This document shows positions 24,284 through 32,752 of a stretch of 64,000 nt of DNA, piece after piece; within the stretch, counting starts at the first letter, position 1; every line of letters starts with the position of its first letter. The DNA comes from Loktanella sp. PT4BL. GTDB lineage: Bacteria; Pseudomonadota; Alphaproteobacteria; Rhodobacterales; Rhodobacteraceae. The notes beneath the pieces are model-generated. The model did not search any database, was not told the DNA's origin, and worked only from the letters and a program-made list of their open reading frames with translations. The translations under genes and the position numbers were made by a program. The stretch is taken from positions 1 to 64,000 of the forward strand of contig NZ_QJJL01000003.1 of the NCBI RefSeq assembly GCF_003201935.1. Direction: 5' to 3'.

Positions 24284-25142
24284 CTTCGTCCTCCTCGGTC
24301 GCACCATCCGACCAGTTGAAAGATTTGTCGCAAAGCGCAACAAACCGCAGCACAGTCTCGCCGATACGGATGACGTCGCCGGTTTTCAGCGTTTCGTTGC
24401 TGATCAAAGGCTTGTCGTTCAGGCGTACAATATTTGACTTGCCGCCATGCCCAAGCAAAAATTCCTTGGTGTCGGGGTCATAAACAATTGCGGCGTGGTT
24501 CGAACGCGAGATCGAGTTGTCACCAAAATCGAGCTGGATCGCCTGGTCCTCGCCACGGCCGATCTGTGACATACCCGCCATGAGAGAGAAGCTTTCGCCA
24601 CGTCCCGGTCCTTCGGCAACAACAATCCAGCCAACAGGGAAGCGCACGCTCTTGGTGGGTGCCGCCTTTTGGGCGTCGTTGAACAGGTCAACAACATCAC
24701 CATCGGATTTGTCAAAGCCAATCAGGCGTGTCTTTGTGCGACGCGACCGCGCGGGTGACCGTGCTGCCGCTGCAGAAGCGACTGCCTGCTCTGCAACAGG
24801 TGCCGCAACGGGACGCACCGGTGCAATCGGTGCTGTCGGTTCCGGAAGGGCGGTTGATGTCCCGTCATCCTCTAGATCCCAGATATTCACTGCCGCAGGT
24901 GCTGCAGGTGCAGCGGGTGCTGTTGGCGCTGCCGGTGCCTGCTCTGCGCTGACAACCCGCACATCGGTTGCGGCGTTCGTCTGAAGGGGAGTAGCGACTG
25001 CAGGTTTGCTCAAAGGCGCAGCCTCGTCCACTATTGATCCGATCGTATCACGATAGGATTGCTCCAGAGATTCCACGGAACTCGCGCGCCGCGTATTTGT
25101 ATCGCTGCGTTTCTTTCCAAGTAGATCACGAATGAATTTCAT
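24267..25142 (-). CDS. FHA-domain protein
   Basis: About 291 residues from the ATG at 25142 (MKFIRDLLGKK), chosen because GGAGGG lies about 7 bp upstream; the longer frame to 25304 overlaps the kinase gene. The N-terminal 60 residues are basic and Ser/Thr-rich, a possible kinase target. Then comes an Ala/Pro linker. The FHA domain covers about 185-275, with the phosphothreonine-binding residues visible: GR in SQIGRGEDQ, S-x-x-H in SRSNHA, and N in VRLNDKPL. It should bind a Thr-phosphorylated partner, probably the kinase or one of the GTPase proteins. Confidence 0.88.
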   Translation of the reverse strand: MKFIRDLLGKKRSDTNTRRASSVESLEQSYRDTIGSIVDEAAPLSKPAVATPLQTNAATDVRVVSAEQAPAAPTAPAAPAAPAAVNIWDLEDDGTSTALPEPTAPIAPVRPVAAPVAEQAVASAAAARSPARSRRTKTRLIGFDKSDGDVVDLFNDAQKAAPTKSVRFPVGWIVVAEGPGRGESFSLMAGMSQIGRGEDQAIQLDFGDNSISRSNHAAIVYDPDTKEFLLGHGGKSNIVRLNDKPLISNETLKTGDVIRIGETVLRFVALCDKSFNWSDGATEEDEDVAIA

Positions 25143-25200
25143 CTTGCTACCCTCCAATTTACTGATGTCGGGCGGTCCTGCTGGACCGCTGTGACATATT

Positions 25201-27492
25201 TTACTCTGCCGCGCCGGATACCGTGTGCGAAGCCACCCAAAGGCCGCCATCGCGCTGCACTGCGAAACTGAATTGTTCCGTTCCGTCCGCGAGCTCACGC
25301 TCAAAAATGTTCATAATCGAGTCGCGTTGATCAATCGTTTCACCTGTCGAAATATAAGAGGTGATCACATCGCCTACTTCCAGACCGCCCTGTTCGACTT
25401 GATCAAGCGCCACGACTGTTGTGGTCCAGCCAGTGCCAGAGAACGCTGTCTGGAACGCCGTCCCATCGACCAATGTGACATTCTGTACGACCGGAACAAC
25501 CCAGTTATACTGGACGAAATCGCCGGTTGATGGCTTGATTGTGTTGAAAGCGACCGGAATTGTCGGTGCGACTTCGCCGTCACCGATTTGCTGACGCAGC
25601 GCTTCTGGAATATCAGAAATTGCATCGATACCAATGCCATTCACAGCCACGATCACAAGGCCAGGCTCAACCCAGACGGGCGAGATCGGTCCGGCTTCGG
25701 CTACAATATTCGATTGCTCGCCGGCAGCGGTGAAAGGCAGTTGCACAGTCCAGGACCCGGTGACAGGGGCGGCTGCAGGTGGCAGTTCATTTCCGGGTGT
25801 TACTGCCGAGATCTCGACTGCTGGTCCTGCACCGACGCTTTCGACATTTTCAGGTGTGGTTGGCAGCGCAACCGGCGCAATTTCGGATGCTTCTACCGGA
25901 CGGTTTGCAGTGGTCAAAACGTCACCGGAAACAGGCTGATCAGCCGCAGGCTGCGGTGTCGCAACTGGCTCCGGCAGCGGCTCAGGCTCAGGCAAAGCCG
26001 CGATTTCGACGCTCTCGGGCCGTGCAGCCGGACGCACCGTTGGTGTCGGCGCTACGGCCGCGACAGGTGGTTCGATGACAGCAGGCGGGACAATGGCGGT
26101 CTCTTCTGGCGCTGGCTCTTGTGTGATTGCAGGGGTCTGTTCTGCGGCAACTGACGCGGCCAGTTCCTCGGCAACAGAAGGTGCAGGGGCCTCTTCGCGT
26201 GGCGCAAGAAAGGCTGGCACGTCGGCCACGACAGGATCTGCGGCTGCTTCTGGGGTAGCCGCTGGTGCTGGTGCTGGTGCCGGTGTGAAGACTGGCTCGG
26301 CAGGTGCTTCAGCAACAACCGTTGCTTCAACTGCAGCAGGCGCTGCGGCTGCGACAGGTTCTTGCGCTGCAACCGGGGCATCCTCGCCGCCGGTCATTGT
26401 CATAACGCCGACACCAACCAGCAGGGCGACTGCAGCCGCAGAGCCCAGCAAAACTGGCATGTTGGATTTCTTCGCTGGTGCAGCGGCAACGGGGGCGCTT
26501 TTTGCAGACTTTTGTGGCTCGGCTGCAACTGCCGCACCAACTTTAAGGGGCGTTACATTGCTTTGCCCGCCTTCCATGATCTCCATCCACTCCTTAGCGG
26601 ACTGGACGCGGTCCTTTGGAAGGACCGCAAGCGCTTTGTCGATCGCCGCAAGGAAAGACGGTTCATACTCGCTAAAACGACCTGCAAGCGGCTCATAGGG
26701 GTCTGTTTCGCCGGACGCGATAGCGGCCAGGCGGGCCTGTGAGTTTGGTGGTACATCGCCGTTGATAAGGTGGTAGAACGACGCACCCAAGGCATAGAGG
26801 TCGCTGCTCGGGCTTTGTTCGGAACCTGCGATGTAGAATTCTTGCGGAGAGTAGCCATCTTTCACGACACGCAAGGCCGACAGCACGCGGCTTTGCTTTG
26901 TTGCTTCCTCGCGGGCGGCACCAAAGTCGATCAGGACAGGATGGAAATCCTTATTAATCAGGATGTTGTCGGGCGAGATATCGCGGTGAAGGATACCTTG
27001 GTCATGGATGAACCCAACCGCGCCCAACACTTCTTTCAGGATCGACTTGATCTGTGTCGCGTTCAGGCCGTGGTTTGGGTCTTCGATGGTATCAAGAAGA
27101 TCGCGACCCGTCACAAAGTCCAAAGCCATGTAGGCGGTCTCGTTGTCTTCGAAAACCTGATGCACGCCGACGATGTTCGGATGGTTCAGCTTCGCGAGGC
27201 TGCGGGCCTCCTGAACGAAGAGGCGGACAATTGATTTTAACTCGTTCTGGTGAGCGCGCGAACGCGCCTGCACCACGTAGCGGCTGCGACGGCAGAAGGC
27301 CCCGGGGAAGCACTCCTTGATAACGACTTTACGATCGAGGCTATCCTTGGCCAAATACGTAATGCCGAAACCGCCAGCATTCAGAAAGCTCTCGATTGTA
27401 TACTGGCCGTGCATCAGCTTTGTGCCCGGCTTCAGCTCATCAACGAAGCTATCCTTTTCAGTCGTATCTTCTTTCACTTGCGCCTTAGCCAT
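25201..27492 (-). CDS. Membrane Ser/Thr protein kinase with periplasmic repeat modules
   Basis: A 763-residue kinase of Hanks type. The Gly loop GGFGITY, VIK with Lys59, HRDISPDN at about 169-176 and DFG in LIDFGAARE are intact; the catalytic loop has Ser where most Ser/Thr kinases have Lys, as in some other bacterial kinases. A single membrane segment (VLLGSAAAVALLVGVGVMTM) starts at about residue 347. Outside are about 200 residues rich in Ala/Pro/Val/Glu, then two similar modules (WTVQLPFTAAGE... VWVEPGLVIVAVNG and YNWVVPVVQNV... GGLEVGDVITSYIS) resembling PDZ-like domains. It is the first gene of the cluster and probably senses an envelope signal. Confidence 0.9.
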   Translation of the reverse strand: MAKAQVKEDTTEKDSFVDELKPGTKLMHGQYTIESFLNAGGFGITYLAKDSLDRKVVIKECFPGAFCRRSRYVVQARSRAHQNELKSIVRLFVQEARSLAKLNHPNIVGVHQVFEDNETAYMALDFVTGRDLLDTIEDPNHGLNATQIKSILKEVLGAVGFIHDQGILHRDISPDNILINKDFHPVLIDFGAAREEATKQSRVLSALRVVKDGYSPQEFYIAGSEQSPSSDLYALGASFYHLINGDVPPNSQARLAAIASGETDPYEPLAGRFSEYEPSFLAAIDKALAVLPKDRVQSAKEWMEIMEGGQSNVTPLKVGAAVAAEPQKSAKSAPVAAAPAKKSNMPVLLGSAAAVALLVGVGVMTMTGGEDAPVAAQEPVAAAAPAAVEATVVAEAPAEPVFTPAPAPAPAATPEAAADPVVADVPAFLAPREEAPAPSVAEELAASVAAEQTPAITQEPAPEETAIVPPAVIEPPVAAVAPTPTVRPAARPESVEIAALPEPEPLPEPVATPQPAADQPVSGDVLTTANRPVEASEIAPVALPTTPENVESVGAGPAVEISAVTPGNELPPAAAPVTGSWTVQLPFTAAGEQSNIVAEAGPISPVWVEPGLVIVAVNGIGIDAISDIPEALRQQIGDGEVAPTIPVAFNTIKPSTGDFVQYNWVVPVVQNVTLVDGTAFQTAFSGTGWTTTVVALDQVEQGGLEVGDVITSYISTGETIDQRDSIMNIFERELADGTEQFSFAVQRDGGLWVASHTVSGAAE

Positions 27493-27954
27493 CTGTCTAC
27501 CCAGCTTTCAAACATCACTCACACGACGGTCATTCGTCTTCGATCATGTTGGTCTCATTCAAATTAGGCCAAAAAGTGACACTAACTTGTTGTTTAGTGG
27601 TTCTTAATCTTTTGTACTCTGCACTATTAGATCAGACAGGAGAAACAGTGACCGGCGGGAAATCGCCTATTTGCCTTTGTTTTAACTGAAAACTCAAAGC
27701 TTTGAGGTTCCTGCAGCGATCCACTTCAAGATGGGCTTTCGCCAAGGGAGAATACCCGCGTTTTTGGTATTTTGCAGAATGCCTTTGTTGCTCGGCAGGG
27801 GTCGAAACGAGGTTTTTTCCTGATTCTGTCCGCGATTGCGGTGGGAATCGGCGCGATTCTCTGATGCCTTTGCATACGTCTTTACGAACAAGCCTCGCTT
27901 GTGGTGCCTGCGCGAAAGGTGCAGCATCCGCGATAACATAGTAAGGACGTTCAG
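27493..27954. other. Divergent promoter region
   Basis: A 462-bp gap between the kinase gene and the GAPDH gene, transcribed away from each other. It is AT-richer near 27540-27680. No gene is supported; overlapping short ORFs lack RBSs. It should contain promoters for both the kinase operon and the GAPDH gene, but I could not place boxes with confidence. Confidence 0.4.
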
Positions 27955-28926
27955 ATGGTGCGTGTATTCATTAACGGGTTCGGCAGAATTGGCCGGACAA
28001 TGCTGCGGGCCCATGCGACAGGTGCTTGGCCTGATATTGAGATTGTCGGGATCAACGATATTGCTGATCCCGCTCTCTGCGCGCATCTGTTTGAGTACGA
28101 CAGCGTTTTCGGGCCCTTTGCGGGCGATGTAACCTATGCGGACGGTGCGCTCGTCGTTGACGAAAAGGCGATCCCTCTCACGCGGACCTCCGACATCTCG
28201 ACGCTGGATTTGTCGGGCGTCGACATCGTGCTTGAATGTACCGGCAAGGCGGAAAGCCGCGCTGTTGCAGAACGCGGTTTGCACGCAGGCGCGCGGCGTG
28301 TGCTGATTTCGGGGCCGTCCTCTGCAGCAGACCTGACCGTGGTCTTGGGGGCGAATGAAGCCAATCTCAATGATCAGCCCATTGTGTCGAATGCCTCTTG
28401 CACGACCAACGCGCTGGCCCCTTTGGTGAAACTCATTGATGATACTTGGGGCTTGCGAACCGGCTGGATGACAACGATCCATTGCTATACCGGCAGCCAG
28501 CCCAGCATTGATGCGCCACGCGACGACGCACTGCGCAGCCGTGCCGCTGCCTTGTCAATGGTACCGACCACAACCTCGGCCCAGCGGCTTCTGAACGAAG
28601 TGCTGCCCGATATTGCGGGCCGGATCGAGGCCGCAGCGGTGCGCGTTCCCGTCGCCTCTGTGTCTGCCGTCGACCTGTCCGTCACGCTGGACAGCCAAAT
28701 GACCCGCGCAGACGTCCATGCCGTCTTGCGGGCCCAATCCGGCATTATCGGCTGGACTGACAAACCGCTTGTCTCAACCGATCTGCGCGCGCGGCCCGAA
28801 AGCCTTGTGGTGTCGCTACCTGAAACCCGCGTTACCCAAGGCGGGCTCTTGCGGGTCTTTGGCTGGTACGACAACGAATGGGGCTTTTCGTGCCGGATGC
28901 TGGATGTGGCGACGCGGATGGTGTGA
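27955..28926 (+). CDS. Glyceraldehyde-3-phosphate dehydrogenase paralogue
   Basis: A 323-residue GAPDH-family enzyme. The NAD-binding start VFINGFGRIGRTMLRA, the catalytic SNASCTTN with Cys149, the activating His in TTIHCYTGSQ and the C-terminal WYDNEWGFSCRML are intact. The phosphate-site region PTTTSAQRL replaces the usual PTTTGAA. It is slightly shorter than typical GapA (about 333). The variations at substrate sites suggest a paralogue with special substrate or regulation, perhaps a gluconeogenic or erythrose-4-phosphate form. No other glycolytic gene is adjacent. The RBS AAGGA is 8 bp upstream. Confidence 0.88.
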   Translation: MVRVFINGFGRIGRTMLRAHATGAWPDIEIVGINDIADPALCAHLFEYDSVFGPFAGDVTYADGALVVDEKAIPLTRTSDISTLDLSGVDIVLECTGKAESRAVAERGLHAGARRVLISGPSSAADLTVVLGANEANLNDQPIVSNASCTTNALAPLVKLIDDTWGLRTGWMTTIHCYTGSQPSIDAPRDDALRSRAAALSMVPTTTSAQRLLNEVLPDIAGRIEAAAVRVPVASVSAVDLSVTLDSQMTRADVHAVLRAQSGIIGWTDKPLVSTDLRARPESLVVSLPETRVTQGGLLRVFGWYDNEWGFSCRMLDVATRMV

Positions 28927-29013
28927 TCACTGTGCGTCTGCGCACACCCCGTGGCGCGTTTTTCTTTTGCGCTGGGTGCGCTAGGTAGCAGCGACCAACA
29001 CAAAGGCACCAAT

Positions 29014-29940
29014 ATGTCCGCAATCGTTTCCGTCCAAAATCTGCGCAAAGCCTATGCTGGCGGGTTTGAGGCGCTCAAATCCGTGAACCTCGACATCGAG
29101 GAGGGCGAAATCCTCGCTTTGCTTGGTCCCAATGGCGCAGGCAAAACGACGCTGATTTCCACGATCTGCGGGATCACTGTGCCAACCTCGGGCACCGTCA
29201 CTGTAGGCGGGCATGATACGCAAAAAGCATTCCGTGCCGCGCGTGCCCTCATCGGCCTTGTCCCGCAGGAAATCAATCTTGAGCCCTTTGAAACGGTCAT
29301 GAATACCGTGCGCTTTTCGCGTGGCCTTTTCGGGAAGCCCCGCAACGATGCCTATCTTGAGGATATCCTCAAGCAACTGTCGCTTTACGACAAGAAGGAC
29401 AACAAGGTCATGACGCTCTCGGGCGGCATGAAGCGCCGTGTGCTGATCGCCAAGGCGCTGAGCCACGAACCCCGCGTGTTGTTTCTGGATGAACCCACAG
29501 CAGGCGTTGATGTGGAACTGCGCAAAGACATGTGGGAGGTTGTGGCGGACCTCAAAGCCTCGGGTGTGACGATCATCCTGACCACCCACTACATCGAAGA
29601 GGCCGAAGCGATTGCCGACCGAGTCGGTGTAATCAACAAAGGTGAAATCCTGCTGGTGCAGGACAAGGCCGATCTGATGTCACAGATGGGGCGCAAGCAG
29701 TTGAAAATCGAATTGGCTGCGCCTGTTGATCAGGTCCCGGCGGCACTTGCAGACTATCACCTGACCCGCGCCGAGGATGGCCTGTCGCTGCTTTATCACT
29801 ATGATACCAAAGGCGAGCGTACGGGCATCACCACCCTTCTGGCCGACCTGCAGAAGGCCGGTTTGCAGATGAAAGACCTGCAAACACAACAAAGCAGCCT
29901 CGAAGACATCTTCGTCGGCCTCGTAAAGGAAACCACATGA
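29014..29940 (+). CDS. ABC transporter ATP-binding protein (ABC-2 exporter)
   Basis: About 308 residues from the ATG at 29014; the open frame to 28951 has no homology. Walker A is GPNGAGKTT, the signature is LSGGMKRRV, Walker B is [11 protein letters not shown], and the H-loop is [10 protein letters not shown]. The C-terminal extension of about 80 residues, ending [12 protein letters not shown], is the DUF4162-like tail of ABC-2 drug or polysaccharide exporter ATPases. It overlaps the permease gene by ATGA. The pair forms a complete half-transporter that would work as a dimer. The substrate is unknown. Confidence 0.93.
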   Translation: MSAIVSVQNLRKAYAGGFEALKSVNLDIEEGEILALLGPNGAGKTTLISTICGITVPTSGTVTVGGHDTQKAFRAARALIGLVPQEINLEPFETVMNTVRFSRGLFGKPRNDAYLEDILKQLSLYDKKDNKVMTLSGGMKRRVLIAKALSHEPRVLFLDEPTAGVDVELRKDMWEVVADLKASGVTIILTTHYIEEAEAIADRVGVINKGEILLVQDKADLMSQMGRKQLKIELAAPVDQVPAALADYHLTRAEDGLSLLYHYDTKGERTGITTLLADLQKAGLQMKDLQTQQSSLEDIFVGLVKETT

Positions 29941-30698
29941 GCCTGAACGCGATTTGGACAATCTACGTCTTTGAAATGCGCCGGTTCTTCCGGACGATCA
30001 CGCAGAGCTTTATTTCGCCGGTGCTGTCCACCGCACTCTATTTCGTCGTCTTCGGCGCGGCCATTGGCAGCCGCATTGATGAGGTTGAGGGCGTAAGCTA
30101 CGGCGCATTTATCGTGCCCGGTCTCATCATGCTGTCGGTCATGACCCAGGCGACCACCAACGCCAGTTTCGGCATCTATTTCCCGAAATTCATCGGGACA
30201 ATCTATGAGCTTCTCTCCGCGCCGATCAGTTTTCTTGAAGTTGTGGCAGGCTATGTGGGTGCTGCTGCGACCAAGGCGCTGTTCATCGGTGTTGTGATTC
30301 TTGTGACGTCGTTCTTCTTCGTCGAGATCCAGATTGCGCACCCCTTGGCGATGATAGCCTTCCTTATCCTCACCTGCGTCAGTTTTGCGCTTTTGGGTTT
30401 TATCATCGGGATCTGGGCGGGCAATTTCGAGCAACTGCAACTGATCCCGCTGCTAGTGATTACGCCACTGGTTTTCCTTGGCGGGTCTTTCTATTCGATC
30501 ACGATGTTGCCGCCCGTTTGGCAGACCATCACCCTGTTTAATCCGGTCGTCTATCTGATCAGCGGTTTCCGTTGGTCCTTCTTCGGGCAGGCGGATGTCG
30601 GGATCGGTGCCTCGCTCTTTGCCATCGCACTCTTTACTGCAATCTGTCTGATGGTCATCTGGTGGATTTTCCGCACGGGATGGCGGATCAGGCAGTAA
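29937..30698 (+). CDS. ABC-2 type transporter permease
   Basis: A 253-residue inner-membrane permease with six predicted membrane segments (for example [79 protein letters not shown]). The conserved region with [20 protein letters not shown] is characteristic of the ABC-2 membrane family. It is coupled to the ATPase gene by ATGA overlap. Confidence 0.93.
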   Translation: MSLNAIWTIYVFEMRRFFRTITQSFISPVLSTALYFVVFGAAIGSRIDEVEGVSYGAFIVPGLIMLSVMTQATTNASFGIYFPKFIGTIYELLSAPISFLEVVAGYVGAAATKALFIGVVILVTSFFFVEIQIAHPLAMIAFLILTCVSFALLGFIIGIWAGNFEQLQLIPLLVITPLVFLGGSFYSITMLPPVWQTITLFNPVVYLISGFRWSFFGQADVGIGASLFAIALFTAICLMVIWWIFRTGWRIRQ

Positions 30699-30736
30699 CC
30701 CTTGCGCCCTGCTTGGGAAGGGCTAAGTAAGTTGGC

Positions 30737-31531
30737 ATGAAACGTTTTATTCCATTCATGAAGTCCGAGCCCTTTGTCGCCGTCATCCGGCTGCAGGGCG
30801 CGATCGTCAATTCTGGTCGGGGGCTTGATAACCCCGGCCTTGCGCCTGTCATTGAAAAGGCCTTTGGCAAAGGCAAGCCTGCGGCCGTCGCGCTGGAAAT
30901 CAACTGCCCGGGCGGATCACCTGTGCAGTCTTCCCTGATCGCATCACGCATCCGGCGCCTGGCAGACGAAAAGAAAGTCCCCGTCTTTGCTTTTGTCGAG
31001 GATGTGGCGGCCTCCGGTGGCTACTGGCTCGCTTGTGCTGCGGACGAAATTTTTGTCGATCCCTGCTCGATCACCGGATCCATCGGCGTGATCAGCGCAG
31101 GTTTCGGTGCGACTGATGCAATCGGAAAAATCGGTATTGAACGCCGCGTACATACCGCCGGCAAATCCAAATCCATGATGGACCCGTTCAAGCCCGAAAA
31201 ACCCGCTGATGTGAAAAAGCTCAAGGGTTGGCTGGAAGACCTGCACGCGACCTTCATCGACTACGTGAAATCGCGGCGCGGGACCAAGCTGTCGGATAAT
31301 CCAGATCTCTTCACCGGCGAAGTCTACATTGGCCAGAAAGGTGTTGATGAGGGTTTGGTCGACGGGATCGGCCATCTGGTGCCCGTGATGAAAGAACGCT
31401 TTGGCGACAAGGTTACCTTCAAACGCTATGATCAGAAAAAACCGCTCTTTGCCCGCTTTGGCGCGCGGATTGTCGACGATGCGGTCGCAGGCATTGAAGA
31501 GCGCGCCGCTTTCGCGAGGTTTGGCCTGTGA
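30737..31531 (+). CDS. S49-family signal-peptide-peptidase-like protease
   Basis: A 264-residue S49 (SppA/SohB-like) serine protease. LRLQGAIV-type start (VIRLQGAIVNSGRG), EINCPGGSPVQSS and the nucleophile Ser in DVAASGGYWLACAADEIF are present, with DPCSITGSIGVI and the catalytic Lys in HTAGKSKSM. There is no N-terminal membrane segment, so this is the short single-domain form. It would degrade cleaved signal peptides or membrane proteins as an oligomer. It overlaps the next small gene by GTGA. Confidence 0.9.
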   Translation: MKRFIPFMKSEPFVAVIRLQGAIVNSGRGLDNPGLAPVIEKAFGKGKPAAVALEINCPGGSPVQSSLIASRIRRLADEKKVPVFAFVEDVAASGGYWLACAADEIFVDPCSITGSIGVISAGFGATDAIGKIGIERRVHTAGKSKSMMDPFKPEKPADVKKLKGWLEDLHATFIDYVKSRRGTKLSDNPDLFTGEVYIGQKGVDEGLVDGIGHLVPVMKERFGDKVTFKRYDQKKPLFARFGARIVDDAVAGIEERAAFARFGL

Positions 31532-31695
31532 TCCTGAAAGCGATCTTTATCTTTCTGGCCTTCATGCTGGTGTTGGCGATGTTCGGCAAATGGCGTTTCC
31601 CGGGTCAGGCGCGTCTGGCGCAGGCAAAATGCCCGAAATGCCTGCGGTACCGGATTGGTAAAGGCCCGTGTCAGTGCGAGAAGAAGCTGAAATGA
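31528..31695 (+). CDS. Small membrane protein with zinc-ribbon-like Cys motif
   Basis: A 55-residue protein with a GTG start overlapping the protease stop (GTGA, 31528-31531) and a stop overlapping the next ATG (ATGA, 31692-31695). One hydrophobic segment (LKAIFIFLAFMLVLAMFG) is followed by a basic cytoplasmic tail with CPKC and CQC, a possible four-Cys zinc ribbon. The double coupling makes it a real gene despite its size. Its function is unknown; it may tether or regulate the protease. Confidence 0.75.
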   Translation: MILKAIFIFLAFMLVLAMFGKWRFPGQARLAQAKCPKCLRYRIGKGPCQCEKKLK

Positions 31696-32468
31696 GGGCG
31701 CTGGTCACAGGCGCCGGGGCGCGTTTGGGTCAGGCGATGGCGCTTTATCTGGGGCAGCGCGGCTTTGATGTGGCCGTGCATTATGCCGGATCAGAGGCCG
31801 GTGCGCGCGAAACCGTGGCCGGGCTCGCAGCGCTGGGGCGTCAGGGCGTTGCAGTACAGGCGGACCTCTTGGACGAAGATGCGACGCAGGCGTTGGTCGG
31901 TCGCGCGACAGAGGCGCTGGGCGGTCCGCTTACCTGCCTTGTGAACAACGCCTCGATTTTTGAGCATGACAGCGTCACCTCCGCCACCCGCGAAAGCTGG
32001 GACAGGCATATTGAATCCAACCTGCGTGCACCCTTCGTGCTGACGCAGCATTTCGCAGCGCAAGTGCCTGAACCCAAGCCTGACGCTGAGGGCGAACCGA
32101 TTGCCCAGGGCCTTGTGGTCAATATGCTCGATCAACGCATCCATAAACTCACGCCCGAGTTCATGAGCTACACAATCGCCAAGATGGGTCTTTGGGCGAT
32201 GACGCGTACGACGGCGCAGGCATTGGCCCCCCGCGTGCGGGTCAACGGGATCGGCCCGGGGCCGACATTGCAGGGTCACAGGCAGAGCAAAGAGCACTTC
32301 TCGAGGCAGCGCGCCGCGACGATCCTGAAGCGGGGGGCAAACCCTGCAGACATCACTGCCGCCCTTGGATATTTTCTCGATGCGCCTGCTGTGACGGGGC
32401 AAATGCTGGCTGTGGACGGGGGGCAGCACCTCGCGTGGGAGACGCCTGACGTGTTGGGTTTGGAATAA
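31692..32468 (+). CDS. SDR-family oxidoreductase
   Basis: A 258-residue short-chain dehydrogenase. The cofactor loop is TGAGARLGQAMA (Rossmann G-x-x-x-G-x-G variant), with NNAS, and the active-site Tyr and Lys in YTIAKMGLW. The usual catalytic Ser is not obvious: the strand reads GLVVNMLDQRIHKLTPEF, as in pteridine reductase (FolM/PTR1)-like enzymes, where Asp replaces Ser. It may therefore reduce pterins. The ATG at 31692 is chosen for its ATGA overlap with the small gene. Confidence 0.85.
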   Translation: MRALVTGAGARLGQAMALYLGQRGFDVAVHYAGSEAGARETVAGLAALGRQGVAVQADLLDEDATQALVGRATEALGGPLTCLVNNASIFEHDSVTSATRESWDRHIESNLRAPFVLTQHFAAQVPEPKPDAEGEPIAQGLVVNMLDQRIHKLTPEFMSYTIAKMGLWAMTRTTAQALAPRVRVNGIGPGPTLQGHRQSKEHFSRQRAATILKRGANPADITAALGYFLDAPAVTGQMLAVDGGQHLAWETPDVLGLE

Positions 32469-32752
32469 CACCTACGGAAAGTTGTGCACCGCGCGCGCGC
32501 GTCTTCACAAAAACGTCACAAACCGCCTATTTTTCAAGGTGTTAACGAATTTGCAATAAAAATAGTGTTCTTTTTCAATGCCTTGGGAAAGTGCCTATTT
32601 TTTGCGCAAATAGCCGAACCCTGCTAAATACAACAGAAATTTCCACCTGCCCAAGAATAACCCACGGAGTTATCCACAGAAACAGTGGATGCCTTTTCAC
32701 TTGTCCTTGGCGCGTTACCATTGCAGACAGACCAGAATCACAGACCAGACAG

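Noticed and set aside
16432-27492. Type VI secretion regulatory locus
   Set aside because: Kinase, FHA and phosphatase genes are present, but no TssA-M, Hcp, VgrG or ClpV genes are in the window.
32470-32752. AT-rich stretch with a DnaA-box-like TTATCCACA (32670-32678) before uvrC, considered as a chromosomal origin
   Set aside because: Only one box is seen, there are no origin-linked genes, and the stretch fits an ordinary promoter region.
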